Origin: Molossus alvarezi
Taxonomy: Eukaryota > Chordata > Mammalia > Chiroptera > Molossidae
Assembly: GCA_037176705.1 (NCBI GenBank)
Contig: CM073890.1
Location: 93,052,591 to 93,116,590 of the forward strand
DNA length: 64,000 bases
Direction: 5' to 3'
A program made the position numbers and the translations under genes. Shown here in pieces: positions 22,701 through 33,816 of this stretch. The notes below the pieces were generated by a model. It did not search any database, had not been told where the DNA came from, and saw only the letters and a program-made list of their open reading frames with translations. How positions within the stretch are numbered: position 1 is the stretch's first letter; every line of letters starts with the position of its first letter.

Positions 22701-24832
22701 CAACCTTTTCCAGTCTACGTGGAAACATCTGTTTTTAATTGCATTTGGATTTGAAAACTAATTTTGAGTGAGACAGGGTTCAGGCCCCAATCAAGTTGGA
22801 ACTGAGAGATTATTGCTTATCCACACACACCCAGATTCAGGGAGGCTGGAGGCCAAGGATCCTACGCTTTCGGTATGTATGCACGAGGCACATACATTTC
22901 GATGTAAAGAAGGGAATGGCCTAATTCTCTCAGGGAAACTTCCTTAAGGCCACGATTTGGGTTTTAGGTTACAGCTTTTAGACTCAGGATTCCATTTTAG
23001 GGAAGGTCAGCTGGAGGACAAGAGCCTCCTGTGCATTCTAATATGTGGAACAGGAGATGAGGCATTCATATGATCAAATCAAAATAAAAACAGTTTTTTG
23101 GGGTTGTTCATTGAAGAGATCATAAATCCACCTGATTCCCTACATTTGAAAGAAATTGAAACAAATATGCTGTCACTCAACCACAATTTCCCTGCTATGG
23201 TCTTGCAGTGGCAGGGGCTCCAGAATGACTCATGAGTCCCCGTCCGATGGGCTCTGGGGCTGCCTTTTCCTCTCTGGGACTAACCTTGTCTTTCACTCAC
23301 AACGTATTCCTAGGCTTCCGCCTTGAAGTAGCCAACGTTGAACGAGGCTCTTATTTTTCTACTTCACAAAAACATTTGGGAGGACTCATTAGTGAGAAAA
23401 GCACTAAAAATCATGAAGAGCTGCTAAAGTGCAAGAGGCTATTTTGACTTTAATAGCTGAGTCCAAAAAAATAAAAGTAAAATTCATGCTAAGAACTTCT
23501 AAGTGATTATTCGATGTTCTGTTTGACAATCCAGAACATGAGGCTTGGGTCCCCCACTCTGCAATTCCAAATGACAACCAGTGCCCGTTTCATCTAGCTG
23601 ATCTACAATAAACACACCTATGTTTCATGAAACTCAAATGAACAGTGGATAAAGAAACACAGAAATACAATATTTGAATTTGGCTGCATAACTATTACAC
23701 ATTTTAGTAAGCTAAGATAGTTAGACAAAGACTACCCTCATATTTGTTCCCTACACTCAAAAGATGTCGGTTTAAACACTATTGTTAATTTCCATTAAAT
23801 TCATTAGCTAATTATTCCAGATGTTTTATTCACCATAAACTATTAATTTATAAGGTTCACTTTATTGACGGAAGGCAGAGCACCAGTTAACATTTATTAA
23901 CTCTAAGTGTTCTCTGTTGCGATTTTCAGAGGTGGCATGGCTCACTTCTTACTACCTGCCATTATAATCTAACTAGAATTTAATATCTAAAATACCTAAA
24001 GGAACCTTCATTTATATGAAATTTATCACCTGCTAAAATTCTAATAACCTAGGGGATCTTGGAAAGGAGAAAGCTTTCCTTAAAAATGAAGATCTCCAAT
24101 ATAATAAGCACCCCTGTGAATATTAGGGGCATATAATATTTTATCCTGCCCATTTCTCCACTATTATATACATTGTAAAAGTTTTTTCATGTCATAAAAT
24201 TTTTTTTCATCAGAATTTAAACGTTGTTTCAGAATATTTCACTGTATTGGGCATTTAAGTTGCCCCCAAACTGATGTTGTGTTAGCTGCAGAGTGCAAGG
24301 GAATAACGACATCTCCACAAGTTGAAACAACCACCCTCTCCTGGCAAAATGCTCTGTATAATTTACTGTGACTTCATTATATTGGTGTTAATATGCAAGC
24401 CCAGCAAGACAGATTTAGACAACAATTCTGTCTGATCTGAAAAAAGCTTAATAAACAGCAACCAAAAAAAAAAAAATCTGACGAGAATCAACAGAACACT
24501 GTGACTTCCATGCTGGGCATCCTGAAAGCACCCCTCAGAATTCCAAGGCACAGCTTCCAAAGGTAGACAGAAAGACGTCAGAAGCACTCTTGTCCGATCA
24601 GAACACACAGAGCAAATGTGTAGTTACATTACTACATAGCTGGGGGACATGAGATCCCAAGTAGAATATACAAGATATAAAGCCACAAACAAAGCTTGAC
24701 ATTTGAATTCTGCCAAGAGTATCCTAAAATCAGGAACACAGAAAGAATAATAGCATTTAGGGGCGATCTAAAGATACATTAGGATCTAAATATTTTAAGG
24801 GAGTCATTAGAGAAAACTGGGATGGAGCTCTT
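19773..24832. other. 5-kb largely repeat-free unique DNA
   Basis: No VES, L1, MIR or L2 copies recognised, which is unusual for this window. It includes a GC-richer part at 20150-20700 and AT-rich DNA beyond. Frames such as 20598-20864 and 21130-21396 have no domain or clear splice support. It could be an intron or intergenic region with conserved regulatory DNA. Confidence 0.4.
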
Positions 24833-24849
24833 CCCCCCCCCCCCCCCCC
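24833..24849. repeat. C17 homopolymer
   Basis: Seventeen consecutive C bases directly before gtgtcc. Confidence 0.95.
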
Positions 24850-26239
24850 GTGTCCTTGTTATGTTGGAGACCAATGAATATTAAGCTTCTCTTTCTGGGA
24901 TGAGTAGTATTCCCTCATCAGGTAGCAAAATCACTGATTTACCTACTTGGATATGCTACACTGTTTTGATAATGGCGATATAATTTTTCTCTAGACAACT
25001 TCAGTATAGGTTTAGTTGCCTGGTTTCCTCCTGGGATTCTGGTTCAGTCCCACAGAACCTCTTCTCTCACCAGTATAAAGTTATCTGCTTGTGGGAGGGG
25101 CCAATGGGTAGGTTCACAAGCAGGGTGGGTCAGCTTACTTTGGGTCAGGCCTTCCTTCCCTCCAGCCTCTGTTCCAGAGGTGTTCTCCAGATTTTCATAT
25201 ATCTGGTTCCAACCAAGCCCTGATCAATTCTGGGACACCAAAGTTCACTACCTGTGAAATCCCAAAGACTTGAAGTTTCTTAGATGTATTTCAAAAAGTT
25301 AATAAATTTCTTCCTGATTTTTTTTTGGGGGGGGGGATCATGGAGGGAGTGGAGATTGCTTCCCAGCACACTCTCATTTTTTTTTGAAATAAAATATTTC
25401 CTAGATGAACTTCAGTACAGCCACAACATTTTTGTAAAGGTTATAAGATTAACAACAGTGAAAAATTGCAAAAATATTTCTAAAGTGACCCCAAAAATAG
25501 ATCTAAACGAAAGAGTTTATTGCTCTCAAATGAAGATGACCATTTTTGCTTCTGTGGAAATCCTCCGTCAACTCCTCATCAGTAATAATAGACTTGGTGC
25601 CATCACTGACAGCGCAATGAACACCAGTCCTGCAGGCTTCTGCTCCCTGGTGCTTAGAAACAGGCCGGGCAGCGGTGAGCAAGGCCACCCGCTGCAGCCG
25701 CACCTGCAAGAGATCACTGCCGCCAAGTAGCACGTGCCTGCTATTCAACCTCCACAATACTTGAGTATACGGAATGGCTCCACAAGAAAAGCTATCTAAG
25801 TAAGGATATCTTTACTTAGAACTCAGTACCACTAAGTGCATCTGAGAAGAGGATAGTCACAGGCAGTGCCTGATGGGCTGTGATTGGCTGGATCCATTAC
25901 AGGAAAGGGAAGTACTGTTTTAATTGCTATGCACTTTGATAAGCTCCGTGCTTCCATCCTGGGGGTGGGGGCAGCCTTGGGAGGGGACATCAGACAAGAA
26001 AGGAGAATACTACAGAGGCGAAGTTGTATAATAGCATAGGCAAGGGCAGAGGGGATTAAAGGGGTGTTCGTGGCAGCAGTAGCAGATAAAAATTAAAAGC
26101 AGTAACAAGGAGCGTGATCCAGGCCTCACAGAAGGAGAGAGGCAACAAAAAGGCCTATATTCGAGGTAGATAACAAGCAAAGTGACCAAGAGAAACCCAG
26201 AAGCATGTCAAGAAGGCTCCCGTGATGCAGGAAAGAGGA
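24850..26239. other. unique DNA, no convincing gene
   Basis: A T8G10 run sits at 25319-25336 and a near-perfect 24-bp palindrome at 25796-25819. The 148-codon frame at 25284-25730 starts inside homopolymer runs and shows no domain, so I do not call it a gene. Confidence 0.4.
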
Positions 26240-26330
26240 ATCATTTAATCAACAAATTCCTAGTAAACACCTACATTTCCCAGGACCAGGAATGCAAAAG
26301 TGAATAATTCATCTTGGTGCTCCAAGATGC
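26240..26330 (-). repeat. L2 LINE 3' end
   Basis: 'aatcaacaaattcctagtaa', 'acacctacatttcccaggac' and 'atcttggtgctccaagatgc' follow the antisense L2 3' end. Diverged. Confidence 0.4.
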
Positions 26331-27351
26331 TATAAATTGAATCATTGCATCCTAAGGACCACGTCGCCTAGATCTGCATCTAGATCATTCACAGTTAAAT
26401 CAGTAGTGCCAATGAAGATTCTCTGAGAGGAAAACAAAAAGCAGCTGGTCCATTAACTGTTAACTATACAGAACAGAAGGGCTCCTTCTCCATGGGCACT
26501 GGCTGGCTATGTGCTTACTCCATCAGATAACAATAAAAGCATGAGAACTTCTAGGAGTGATGATCAAATTGAATACCCTTATTTAGGGAGCTAGGAACTA
26601 CTGGGATGTAGAACTTAACTAATGTGGAAGGCAAAGCCAAGAAACAAACAAAAATTACTCAAAAAAACCCTTATGTTTAAGTAAAAACTTGGTCTCTTAT
26701 AAATCACACCAGCATCCACCGTGAGGCGATAGAGGCAGAGTAAGTTCATACAGTTTTTTAACCTCTGTATTCTATTTTCAATTTTTTAAGTTATGTTGCA
26801 TCTGTATTAGGGAGACATCAGGAGACACCAGACACACAGACATCTGAATGCAAGATTCAGGATAAATCATTTCCACTTGTTCAACATCAAACTGATGAAG
26901 CATTTATTTAAAAACATTCATGGAGTTATAACAGCAGAGGGGGAACCCACAGTTTCTTTCCTATTACACCCACATGTTAAGACAATAGACTTCAATAAAG
27001 AAAAATTACTTTCAAACACACTTTGCATGTGGGAGATTTGCTTTATCCCTTGACACTCCAGGTTGGAGAGACCATTGAACACACATTCCTTTGCAAAACT
27101 TAATTTTCTTTTGAACCCTGCACTGACCCTACGTTTAACATTGTTCCAAATGCAGTCTGCTTTGCCCACACAAGATATTGCAGCTAAGCAAAACTGTTCT
27201 GGAAACCTCATAAATTGTATGAGCTGCTCAATTTAGGCCTGAGGGAATATATTGAAGAGAGCCAGCCTGTCATACCGTTTTAGACTGTTTGCCACAGAAA
27301 TTGAGGATTAGTTCTAGATTGATTGAACCAGTTATGGTGGTGACTATACAT
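26331..27351. other. unique DNA, no gene seen
   Basis: No recognised repeat up to the AC microsatellite. The 97-codon minus frame at 26918-27211 has cysteines but no family I recognise and no splice borders. Confidence 0.4.
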
Positions 27352-27377
27352 ACACACACACACACACACACACACAC
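27352..27377. repeat. (AC)13 microsatellite
   Basis: Uninterrupted AC dinucleotides over 26 bases. Confidence 0.95.
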
Positions 27378-27572
27378 CCTGCTATTTTAGTGACCTTTTA
27401 CCAAGTAGTCCTTTTTTCCTTGGTTCTTAATGCCGTGCTTTATTTAATGTACTTGAAGTGGCTTTGGTGTTGGGGGTGAAGATGGGTACAAGAGAGGAAA
27501 CTGACTGGTGCCCTCTAAGAACCCAGAGCTTCACTAAAGACTTCCATGTATGTTATAATTCATTCCATTTTT

Positions 27573-27823
27573 TTTTTTTTTTATCCTCACCCGAGGACAT
27601 TTTTCCATTTTTTTGTTCAGGTAGAGTGGGAGGAAGAGAGAGGAATAGAGAGAGAGAGAGAAACATCGATGTGAAAGGAACACATCGAGTGGCTGCCACC
27701 CACACAACCGACCAGGGCCCGGGACAAACTGCAACCGAGGTACACGCCCCTAGCGGGAACGGAACCCGGGTCTCTCAGGACCGCAGGCCGACACTCTAAC
27801 CGCTGAACCAAACCAGCCAGGGC
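27573..27823 (-). mobile_element. VES SINE, younger form with exact 18-bp TSD
   Basis: Full-length antisense copy with T-tail, 3' hairpin (tcctcacccgagga), CT-rich tract as its complement, and tRNA head complement (aaaccagccagggc). The duplication ataattcattccattttt is exact at 27555-27572 and 27824-27841. Confidence 0.93.
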
Positions 27824-27846
27824 ATAATTCATTCCATTTTTACACC

Positions 27847-27926
27847 TCTCTTCACTAAATGCCTGCTGTGTGCTAGCTGCTGGGGACTACAGACAGAGGC
27901 AGACCCTCTTCTTATGAAGGTTATGG
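27847..27926 (-). repeat. L2 LINE 3' end
   Basis: 'aaatgcctgctgtgtgctag', 'ctgctggggactacagacag' and 'cctcttcttatgaagg' follow the antisense L2 end. Confidence 0.55.
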
Positions 27927-28007
27927 CTCACGTGACATCATTTAAACTGTGAATCAGGCAGATAAATTCCTGACATTACCTTATGTTGATTTAGGAATCT
28001 AATGCCT

Positions 28008-28145
28008 TGACTTACGGGCTGTGTGACTTTGGTCCAGTTTATCGATGCCTCAATTTCCATATCTGTGAAATGGAGCTGCTGCGAGGAATGAATGAGAACA
28101 AAGAGCACATGTGAAAGGTCTAGCACAGTGCTTGGTACCCAACCT
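28008..28145 (+). repeat. MIR SINE fragment
   Basis: 'gggctgtgtgactttggtcc', 'cctcaatttccatatctgtg', 'aaatggagctgctgcgagga' and 'tctagcacagtgcttgg' follow the MIR core to the 3' end. Confidence 0.8.
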
Positions 28146-28246
28146 AAGAGGTGTCCCCCTGCCTTCCTCAAAATAGTACCCAGTAGGAGGTGGAAATGAT
28201 TTTGCAGATTTGAGTAGTTGTTCTTATCCTTATTATAGTTACAGCC

Positions 28247-28260
28247 ACCAGGGGGCAGTA
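28247..28260 (+). promoter_or_regulatory. CTCF-like motif
   Basis: ccaccagggggcag, followed by ta, matches the core of the CTCF consensus at every position I can recall. It lies about 100 bp beyond a MIR. Motif match only. Confidence 0.5.
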
Positions 28261-28435
28261 GGAAGCGTGCCCTGTCAGTCCCAAGGAGAGAAATGGGGCC
28301 GCTTTCATGATACAAAGCTACAAACACACTTCGTTTTTGTGCTGTTGCGTAAATAAACAAATGAAGGGACAAACAAAAAAAATTGAAGTCATTTTAAAAA
28401 ACCGTAATCAAAGCATAAGTAAAAACAATGTTGAG

Positions 28436-28505
28436 TTATTCAACAAATCTATGTTGAATGCCTAATCTGTGCCAGCTTCTAAAGATAAAAACAGTCCCTG
28501 CCTCC
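28436..28505 (-). repeat. L2 LINE 3' end
   Basis: 'attcaacaaatctatgttga', 'atgcctaatctgtgccagct' and 'acagtccctgcctccgg' follow the antisense L2 end. Confidence 0.6.
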
Positions 28506-28703
28506 GGAGTGGCATAAGGGGTGAGAGAGTTACAGCATCACTGACAAACCCTAAACAGGAACTATGTGCAGTTATTATTTGGGGGAGGACGTGTTTTCAG
28601 AATGGCCAGGAGAGAAAAAGTGACACTGTTTATCACCGACAGAAATCTCTGAGTATTTGACTTTTCCCACCAATCTTTCTTCTTCTTTTTCTTTCTTTAA
28701 CTC

Positions 28704-28881
28704 TTTTTTATTGATTTTTTGTTGTTGTTGTCATTGTTTTTTTGAGAGCGAGTGGGAAAAACATGGATACGAAAGCAAAACCTCGATTGGCAGCCTCCCA
28801 CATGGGTCCTGACCTGGAATCGAACTGGCAACCCTTCAGTGCACGGGACCACGCCCAACCAACTGAGCCACACTGGCCAGA
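28704..28881 (-). mobile_element. VES SINE, older and diverged
   Basis: Antisense copy. 'attggcagcctcccacatgg', 'ctggaatcgaactggcaacc' and 'actgagccacactggccaga' are the complements of the VES middle, box B and head. Confidence 0.75.
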
Positions 28882-29101
28882 GCTTGAAATTTTTTTCTTA
28901 CTAGAGAGACCACAATTTTTCTGATTTATCATTTGTTAATTTTTCAGTCACACAGACCAATTGAAATAAAAGGTAATAAAAGTGAATCTAAATGTACCAC
29001 ATCCAAAAATTCTCAAGACCCATTGGGGTGATAAAGAGAAATGTTATGTCTGATCAAAGTATGCTTTGTCTCATTGGAAATAACTCCAACCTGTTCTACT
29101 G

Positions 29102-29324
29102 TTATTTAAAAAATTTTTTTTTCCTTTACTGATTTTAGAGAGAGAGAAGGGAGAGGGAGAGAGAGATGGAATCATCGATAAGAGAGAACATCAATTGGCC
29201 ACCTCCTGCATGCCCCCCGCTGGGGATTGGGCCTACAACCTGGGCATGTGCCCTGACCAGGGATCGAACTGGCGACCTCTTAGTGCATGGGTTGATGCTC
29301 AACCACTGAGCCACACCAGCCAGG
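29102..29324 (-). mobile_element. VES SINE, classic form with TSD
   Basis: Antisense copy with 'agagagaacatcaattggcc', 'ctgcatgccccccgctgggg', 'atgtgccctgaccagggatc' and 'caaccactgagccacaccag'. The duplication ctgttctactg is exact at 29091-29101 and 29325-29335. Confidence 0.9.
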
Positions 29325-29335
29325 CTGTTCTACTG

Positions 29336-29949
29336 GTTTTTAAGTGATGAAATGTCAATTACAAATAGAAGTGTTAGAATAAACTGTTACTGATCCTACA
29401 TTTTTTCCTTCCAATTCTTTAACTTCTAGTAAGTGAATTATGAAAGCATGCATGGTTGCATCCCTGTTTGTGCAGAGGACAGCTGTAAAAATCTGGAGTG
29501 GTAAATACGCATGGACATTTGTGAATGTAAAATCCAAAGTCACCCTTATCCAACATCAATAATTCGGTATATGAAGGTGACAAAGTCATTTACATGATTA
29601 AATACATTAACAAGGTATTTTGAAAGCTTAGGAATCTTCCACTTTAATTTTTTCCCCATTTGAATACTGTCACAGAGATGTTTGCCTATAGCCACTGACT
29701 GTGTTTTTAATGATTACTCTCATTGTGGAGCACCTGCCAGCATCGGTGGATCATTCCTCAGCCTTAGCATAGAAGAGTAAGATATCCCTAATGGCAACAT
29801 ATCACGTTCAGCCACCTTGAGGCAAGAAAATATTAAAACTGGATGAAGGCAAGAAATTAAAACTGGATATAGTTTTACGGTTTTTATTTTTTTTAAAAGT
29901 ACATCTGAAAACAGGCTGGCTTCTATTCTACTCTAAATACGTTGTAACA
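29336..29949. other. unique AT-rich DNA, no gene seen
   Basis: No repeat recognised and no exon support. Confidence 0.4.
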
Positions 29950-30090
29950 TTAAGAGGGTTATCAGATAAAATACAGGATTTTTGTAAAATATTTAAGGCA
30001 TACTTATACTAAGAAGGTTATTCTTGTTTATCTGAAAGTCACATTTAACTGGGTGTCCTGTATTTTTATTTGCTAAATTGGGCAAGCCTA
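29950..30090. mobile_element. palindromic DNA transposon relic, second copy
   Basis: 'gttatcagataaaatacagg' on the left and 'gggtgtcctgtatttttat' on the right are opposed ends. The right half (catacttatacta...tgtttatctgaaagt) aligns with the element at 4403-4520. Confidence 0.5.
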
Positions 30091-30711
30091 TATGTAAGAC
30101 ACACACTTAACACAGAATCCTCACTCTTCGAAGATGAATACTGAGGAAATGTTACCGAATAGGCAGCTGGTTAGGCAGACAGCAGCTTATGAAATGTGTC
30201 AGGTCCGCAGCATAGCAGGAAGGCACAGAAAGTGCCTCACCTACTTCTCCATCTCTGTGGGCCACATGGAGCTGGCTGAAAAGTAACAAGTGATAAACAC
30301 TCGAAGCACAGAACTTAATGAGGCAGCTCAGTACCAATTACAAATAAAACTAATGATGAACAGCAATGAAACATCCCATCCACTCCCAGTCAAAGCTCTG
30401 GACTGTTCTCTAACCTGTCCTCATTTACAGCAAGCAGCAGACATATTTATGATCTAAAAGAAACACAGCGGCAATCCTCAAAAGTTAATCTGCCTCTTCT
30501 CTCTGCTTTTCTTTGCCGTCTGTATGGACATTCATATTCATGTCCTATGCACGCGCTTTGCTTTCTTGGCCCCGTAATGGACAAAGGTACTAATTAAGTC
30601 AGATAGTTAGAGGGACTAGACATATCACTAAAACAGAAATAAGACCACAGTTTCAAAATTTCTATTAGTGGTTAGGTTTTAAACCAGTATCTTTTTAAAA
30701 CAAAATCACTC
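30091..30711. other. unique DNA, no gene seen
   Basis: No repeat recognised and no supportable exon. Confidence 0.4.
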
Positions 30712-30912
30712 ATGCCCAGCTGGTGTGACTCAGCTGGTTGAGCATCGTCCCACGGACTGAGAGGTCCAGGTTTGATTCCTGATCAGGGCAAATGCCTGGG
30801 TTTGAGGCTCCATCCCCAGTAGGGGGCATGCAGGAGGCAGCTGATTGATGTTTCTCTCTCACATTAATGTTTCTATCTTTCTCTCCCTTCAATATTTCTA
30901 AAAAAAAAAAAT
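30712..30912 (+). mobile_element. VES SINE, classic form
   Basis: Head tgcccagctggtgtgactca, box-B-like aggtttgattcctgatcagg, 'ggcatgcaggaggcagctga' and a CT-rich 3' part ending in A12. Flanking aaaatcact / aaaaatcaa is a weak possible duplication. Confidence 0.85.
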
Positions 30913-31027
30913 CAATATTTTTTTAAAAATTACTTCTAATCAAATTGTTTATGTACAGTATACTAATGAAATGAATGTGAAAATCTATCTGGCTCTTGTG
31001 TGGAATAGTAAAAAAAAAAGCTTGAAC

Positions 31028-31150
31028 TTTGAGGTCCAAAAGACCAGAAGCCTTGACTTGTGACCTGTGAGAAATCATATGATTATAAACCTCTCAGAAC
31101 CTCAGTTCCTGTATCTATAAAGTGAGAGCAAATGATGATAATCACAAGGT
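31028..31150 (+). repeat. MIR SINE fragment
   Basis: 'ttgaggtccaaaagaccaga', 'aaacctctcagaacctcagt' and 'tcctgtatctataaagtgag' follow the MIR order. Confidence 0.55.
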
Positions 31151-31893
31151 AGTGGTAGAAGATGATCAACCTGAGTCTCCTGACTCCAAGTGCATCTTTC
31201 AGTACCACATACACTACCGGAGAGTTAATATTCTCAGTACTCAGATCTGAGACCTCAGCAACCTCAGTGCTGGGTCATTCTTCCAGCAAGTGGTGGTGAA
31301 TGGTATGCCCATGTGATTTTCAAATGCATTTCCTTATGTTTCAGATTTCCAGTGTGTCTGAGGAATGACTGTATTCTGTACCTTTCTACAATATTTTAAG
31401 ATGGATGACATATCTAGGCATATAACATTTTACAGTTTCCCATGAAGTAGCTCTTTCTTACTTAAAATTATTTCCATAGTAGATATGGTTGGTGTCTGAC
31501 TTCTAATTATAAACAAACTCAGCAAAGGTGGACAATTTGTTCAGCAAAAATAAGTTTCTTAGACTCTTTTGAAAACCATTCCCTGTCTACTGGAAAATAA
31601 TAGCATAATGCAATATGTGACCAAAGATTTATATATCTTAATGGAAAAAAAAAGGCAGTAAGTGCAATATATCAACATTGTAATACTGATATTCCAAATA
31701 ATGTGATATTCCAAAATGTTTTAGAATGATGCCTCTATATATATTCAAACTGTGCAACACAAATAGAACATCTGTTAAATAGCCCAATTAGCTTTAAAAT
31801 ATTTAACATATTTAAAATAAGAATACTTAAAACTAAAATAGTATTGACAAGAGCATTAAATTATGGATTTGAAATCCAAGTTTCTTTACTTAC
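31151..31893. other. unique AT-rich DNA flanking the candidate exon
   Basis: No repeat recognised. On the minus strand it would be the intron downstream of the candidate exon at 31894-32101. Confidence 0.4.
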
Positions 31894-32101
31894 ACTAGAG
31901 TAGCACATAGAAAACAGACAATGGCAACCAGTCCTATAAACATGCTCCTGTATCCCCATGAGTTGGACACACAATCTTGTAGGAGATGCCAAGTCCATGA
32001 TGTCTCATTCATACAAGCCTTCCTGTCTTCTACTGCAGAGATGCTGGCAGCAAGTAAACACACCTGCAATCCCATTATTAAAGCTTGGATAATCAATGGT
32101 G
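31894..32101 (-). CDS. candidate coding exon of an unidentified multi-pass membrane protein
   Basis: On the minus strand a 208-nt open segment lies between an acceptor (attttcttgggaatcag, exon from 32101) and a perfect consensus donor (GTAAGT from 31893). The frame enters after one base of a split codon (phase 1) and leaves after two (phase 2). The 69 codons have no stop. They read as a hydrophobic segment (residues 1-20, LIIQALIMGLQVCLLAA), a polar loop (21-51) with Cys29, Cys43, an N-E-T glycosylation sequon at 31 and three Trp (35, 37, 48), then a second hydrophobic segment (53-68, MFIGLVAIVCFLCATL). This is the pattern of two transmembrane helices joined by a disulphide-bonded outer loop. 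I do not recognise the family and give no function. No partner exons were found, so a lone chance frame, a pseudogene exon or a real exon with distant neighbours are all possible. L1 sequence begins only about 150 bp upstream. Confidence 0.35.
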
Positions 32102-32588
32102 CTGATTCCCAAGAAAATACAATTTAATATCAGAATGAGGTTTTCCTCTTTAAAGATTGTCTTGACTCAGACTAATGTTTGGCTACAAATTGTTTCCAAA
32201 TCTGTAAAGATTAAATATAAAAATTGAATAGTGTGTAGAAATATTTTTCTTACAAACACTATTAAAAGAAATTAAAGATTGAAATAAATGAAAAGTCATC
32301 CTATGATCATAGATTGGAAGACTTAACACTGTTAACATAGCAATTCTACTCAAAGAAATCAGTAGATTCAATAAAATCCTCATCGAAATGCCAACTGCTT
32401 TTCTTTCAGAAATGGAAAAGTTGATCCTAACATTCATATGGAATCACAAAGGGAAATAAAAGCAGTGTTAAAGGACTTACATTCCTTGATTTCAAAACTT
32501 ATGACAAAGCTACAGTAATCAAAACAGTATGATACTTGCAAAGAGTAAACATACAGATTAATGGAAAAGAATTAAGAATCTATAAATA

Positions 32589-32751
32589 GCCCAGCCAGTT
32601 TCTGGTTGGGGCGCAGTCCCCGGTAGTGGGCTCGATCCCCAGAGAGGGGCATGCAGGAGGCAGCCAATCAATGTTTCTCTCACATTAATGTTTCTACCTT
32701 TCTCTCCCTAAAAAAATAAAATAAAATACACACACACACGCACATATAAAA
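32589..32751 (+). mobile_element. VES SINE lacking its internal promoter, nested in L1
   Basis: Starts gcccagccagttt but then lacks the box A and box B regions. It continues with 'ggctcgatccccagagaggg', 'gcatgcaggaggcagccaat' and a CT-rich 3' part, with an A-rich/CA-rich tail. Flanking aatctataaata near 32578-32589 and 32752-32763 is a target-site duplication. Confidence 0.75.
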
Positions 32752-33320
32752 AAATCTATAAATAAACCCATAACTTTATGGGTAATTGATATTTGACAAA
32801 TGTGCCAACACCATTCAATGGGGACAAATAGTCTTTTCAACAAATGGTACTGAGACAACTGTACATCCACATACAAAAGATGAAGTTGAACCCTTACGTC
32901 ACACCATTTACAAAATTTAATTCAAAAAAGATCAATGGCTTATATATAGGAGCTAAAATTGTAAAATTCTTCAAAGAAAACAGGAATAATTTTACATGGC
33001 CATAGATTTCACAATGGATTTTTAAATATGACACCAAAACCTCAAATAATGATAAAACATACAAATAGATCAAACTTCATCAAAATTAAAAATGTTGTGC
33101 ATGAAAGGACATTATAATGGAAGTGAAAAGACAGTCTACAGTAAAGAAGAAAATATTAATAGCAGCAATTTATATACCTAATAAAGGTCTAGTATCAGAA
33201 TATATATTCTTTCAACTCAATAACAAAAAGACAAGCAACTCAATTAAAAAGGCAAATGATTTAAATAGATATTTCTCCAAAGAAGATCTACTAATAGCCA
33301 ATAAGTACATAAATGATTCT

Positions 33321-33428
33321 TTTTTTTTTTTTTTTTTTTTTTGTGGTACGTGCCCCTAGTGGGAACAGAACCCGGGACTCTCTGGTCCGCAGGCCAACAC
33401 TCAACCGCTGAGCCAAACTGGCCAGGGC
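33321..33428 (-). mobile_element. short tRNA-head-only SINE, nested in L1
   Basis: Antisense: a long T tail, then tggtacgtgcccctagtggg, 'acccgggactctctggtccg' and 'gagccaaactggccagggc'. The body stops at the same GGGGCACGTACCA point as the copy at 18442-18540. Flanks cataaatgattct / cataaatagattct form an imperfect target-site duplication. Confidence 0.85.
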
Positions 33429-33816
33429 CATAAATAGATTCTTGACATCATTAGTTTTGCAAATCAAAGCCACAGTGAAATACTTCATACCTATTAAGAT
33501 GGCTATAAAAAGTGGAAAACAACAAGTGTTGGCAAAAATGTGGAGAAATGGGAACCCTTGTACATTGCTGGTGGGAATGTAAGATGGTCCAGTTGCTTTG
33601 AAAAACAGTTTAGCAATTCCTCAAAAGTTACCATATGGAATTACCATATGACTCAGAAATTCCATTCCTAGGTATATACCCAAGAGAATTGAAAACAAGT
33701 GTTCAATAAAAGTTTGTACACAAATATGCATAGCAGCATTATTTATAATAGCTAAAGGTGGAAACAACCCAAAGGTCTGTTAATGATGAATGGATAAACA
33801 AAACATGATATATCCA

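Noticed and set aside
25284..25730. A 148-codon plus-strand frame.
   Set aside because: It begins in T/G homopolymers, has no recognisable domain, and is overlapped by an open minus-strand frame.
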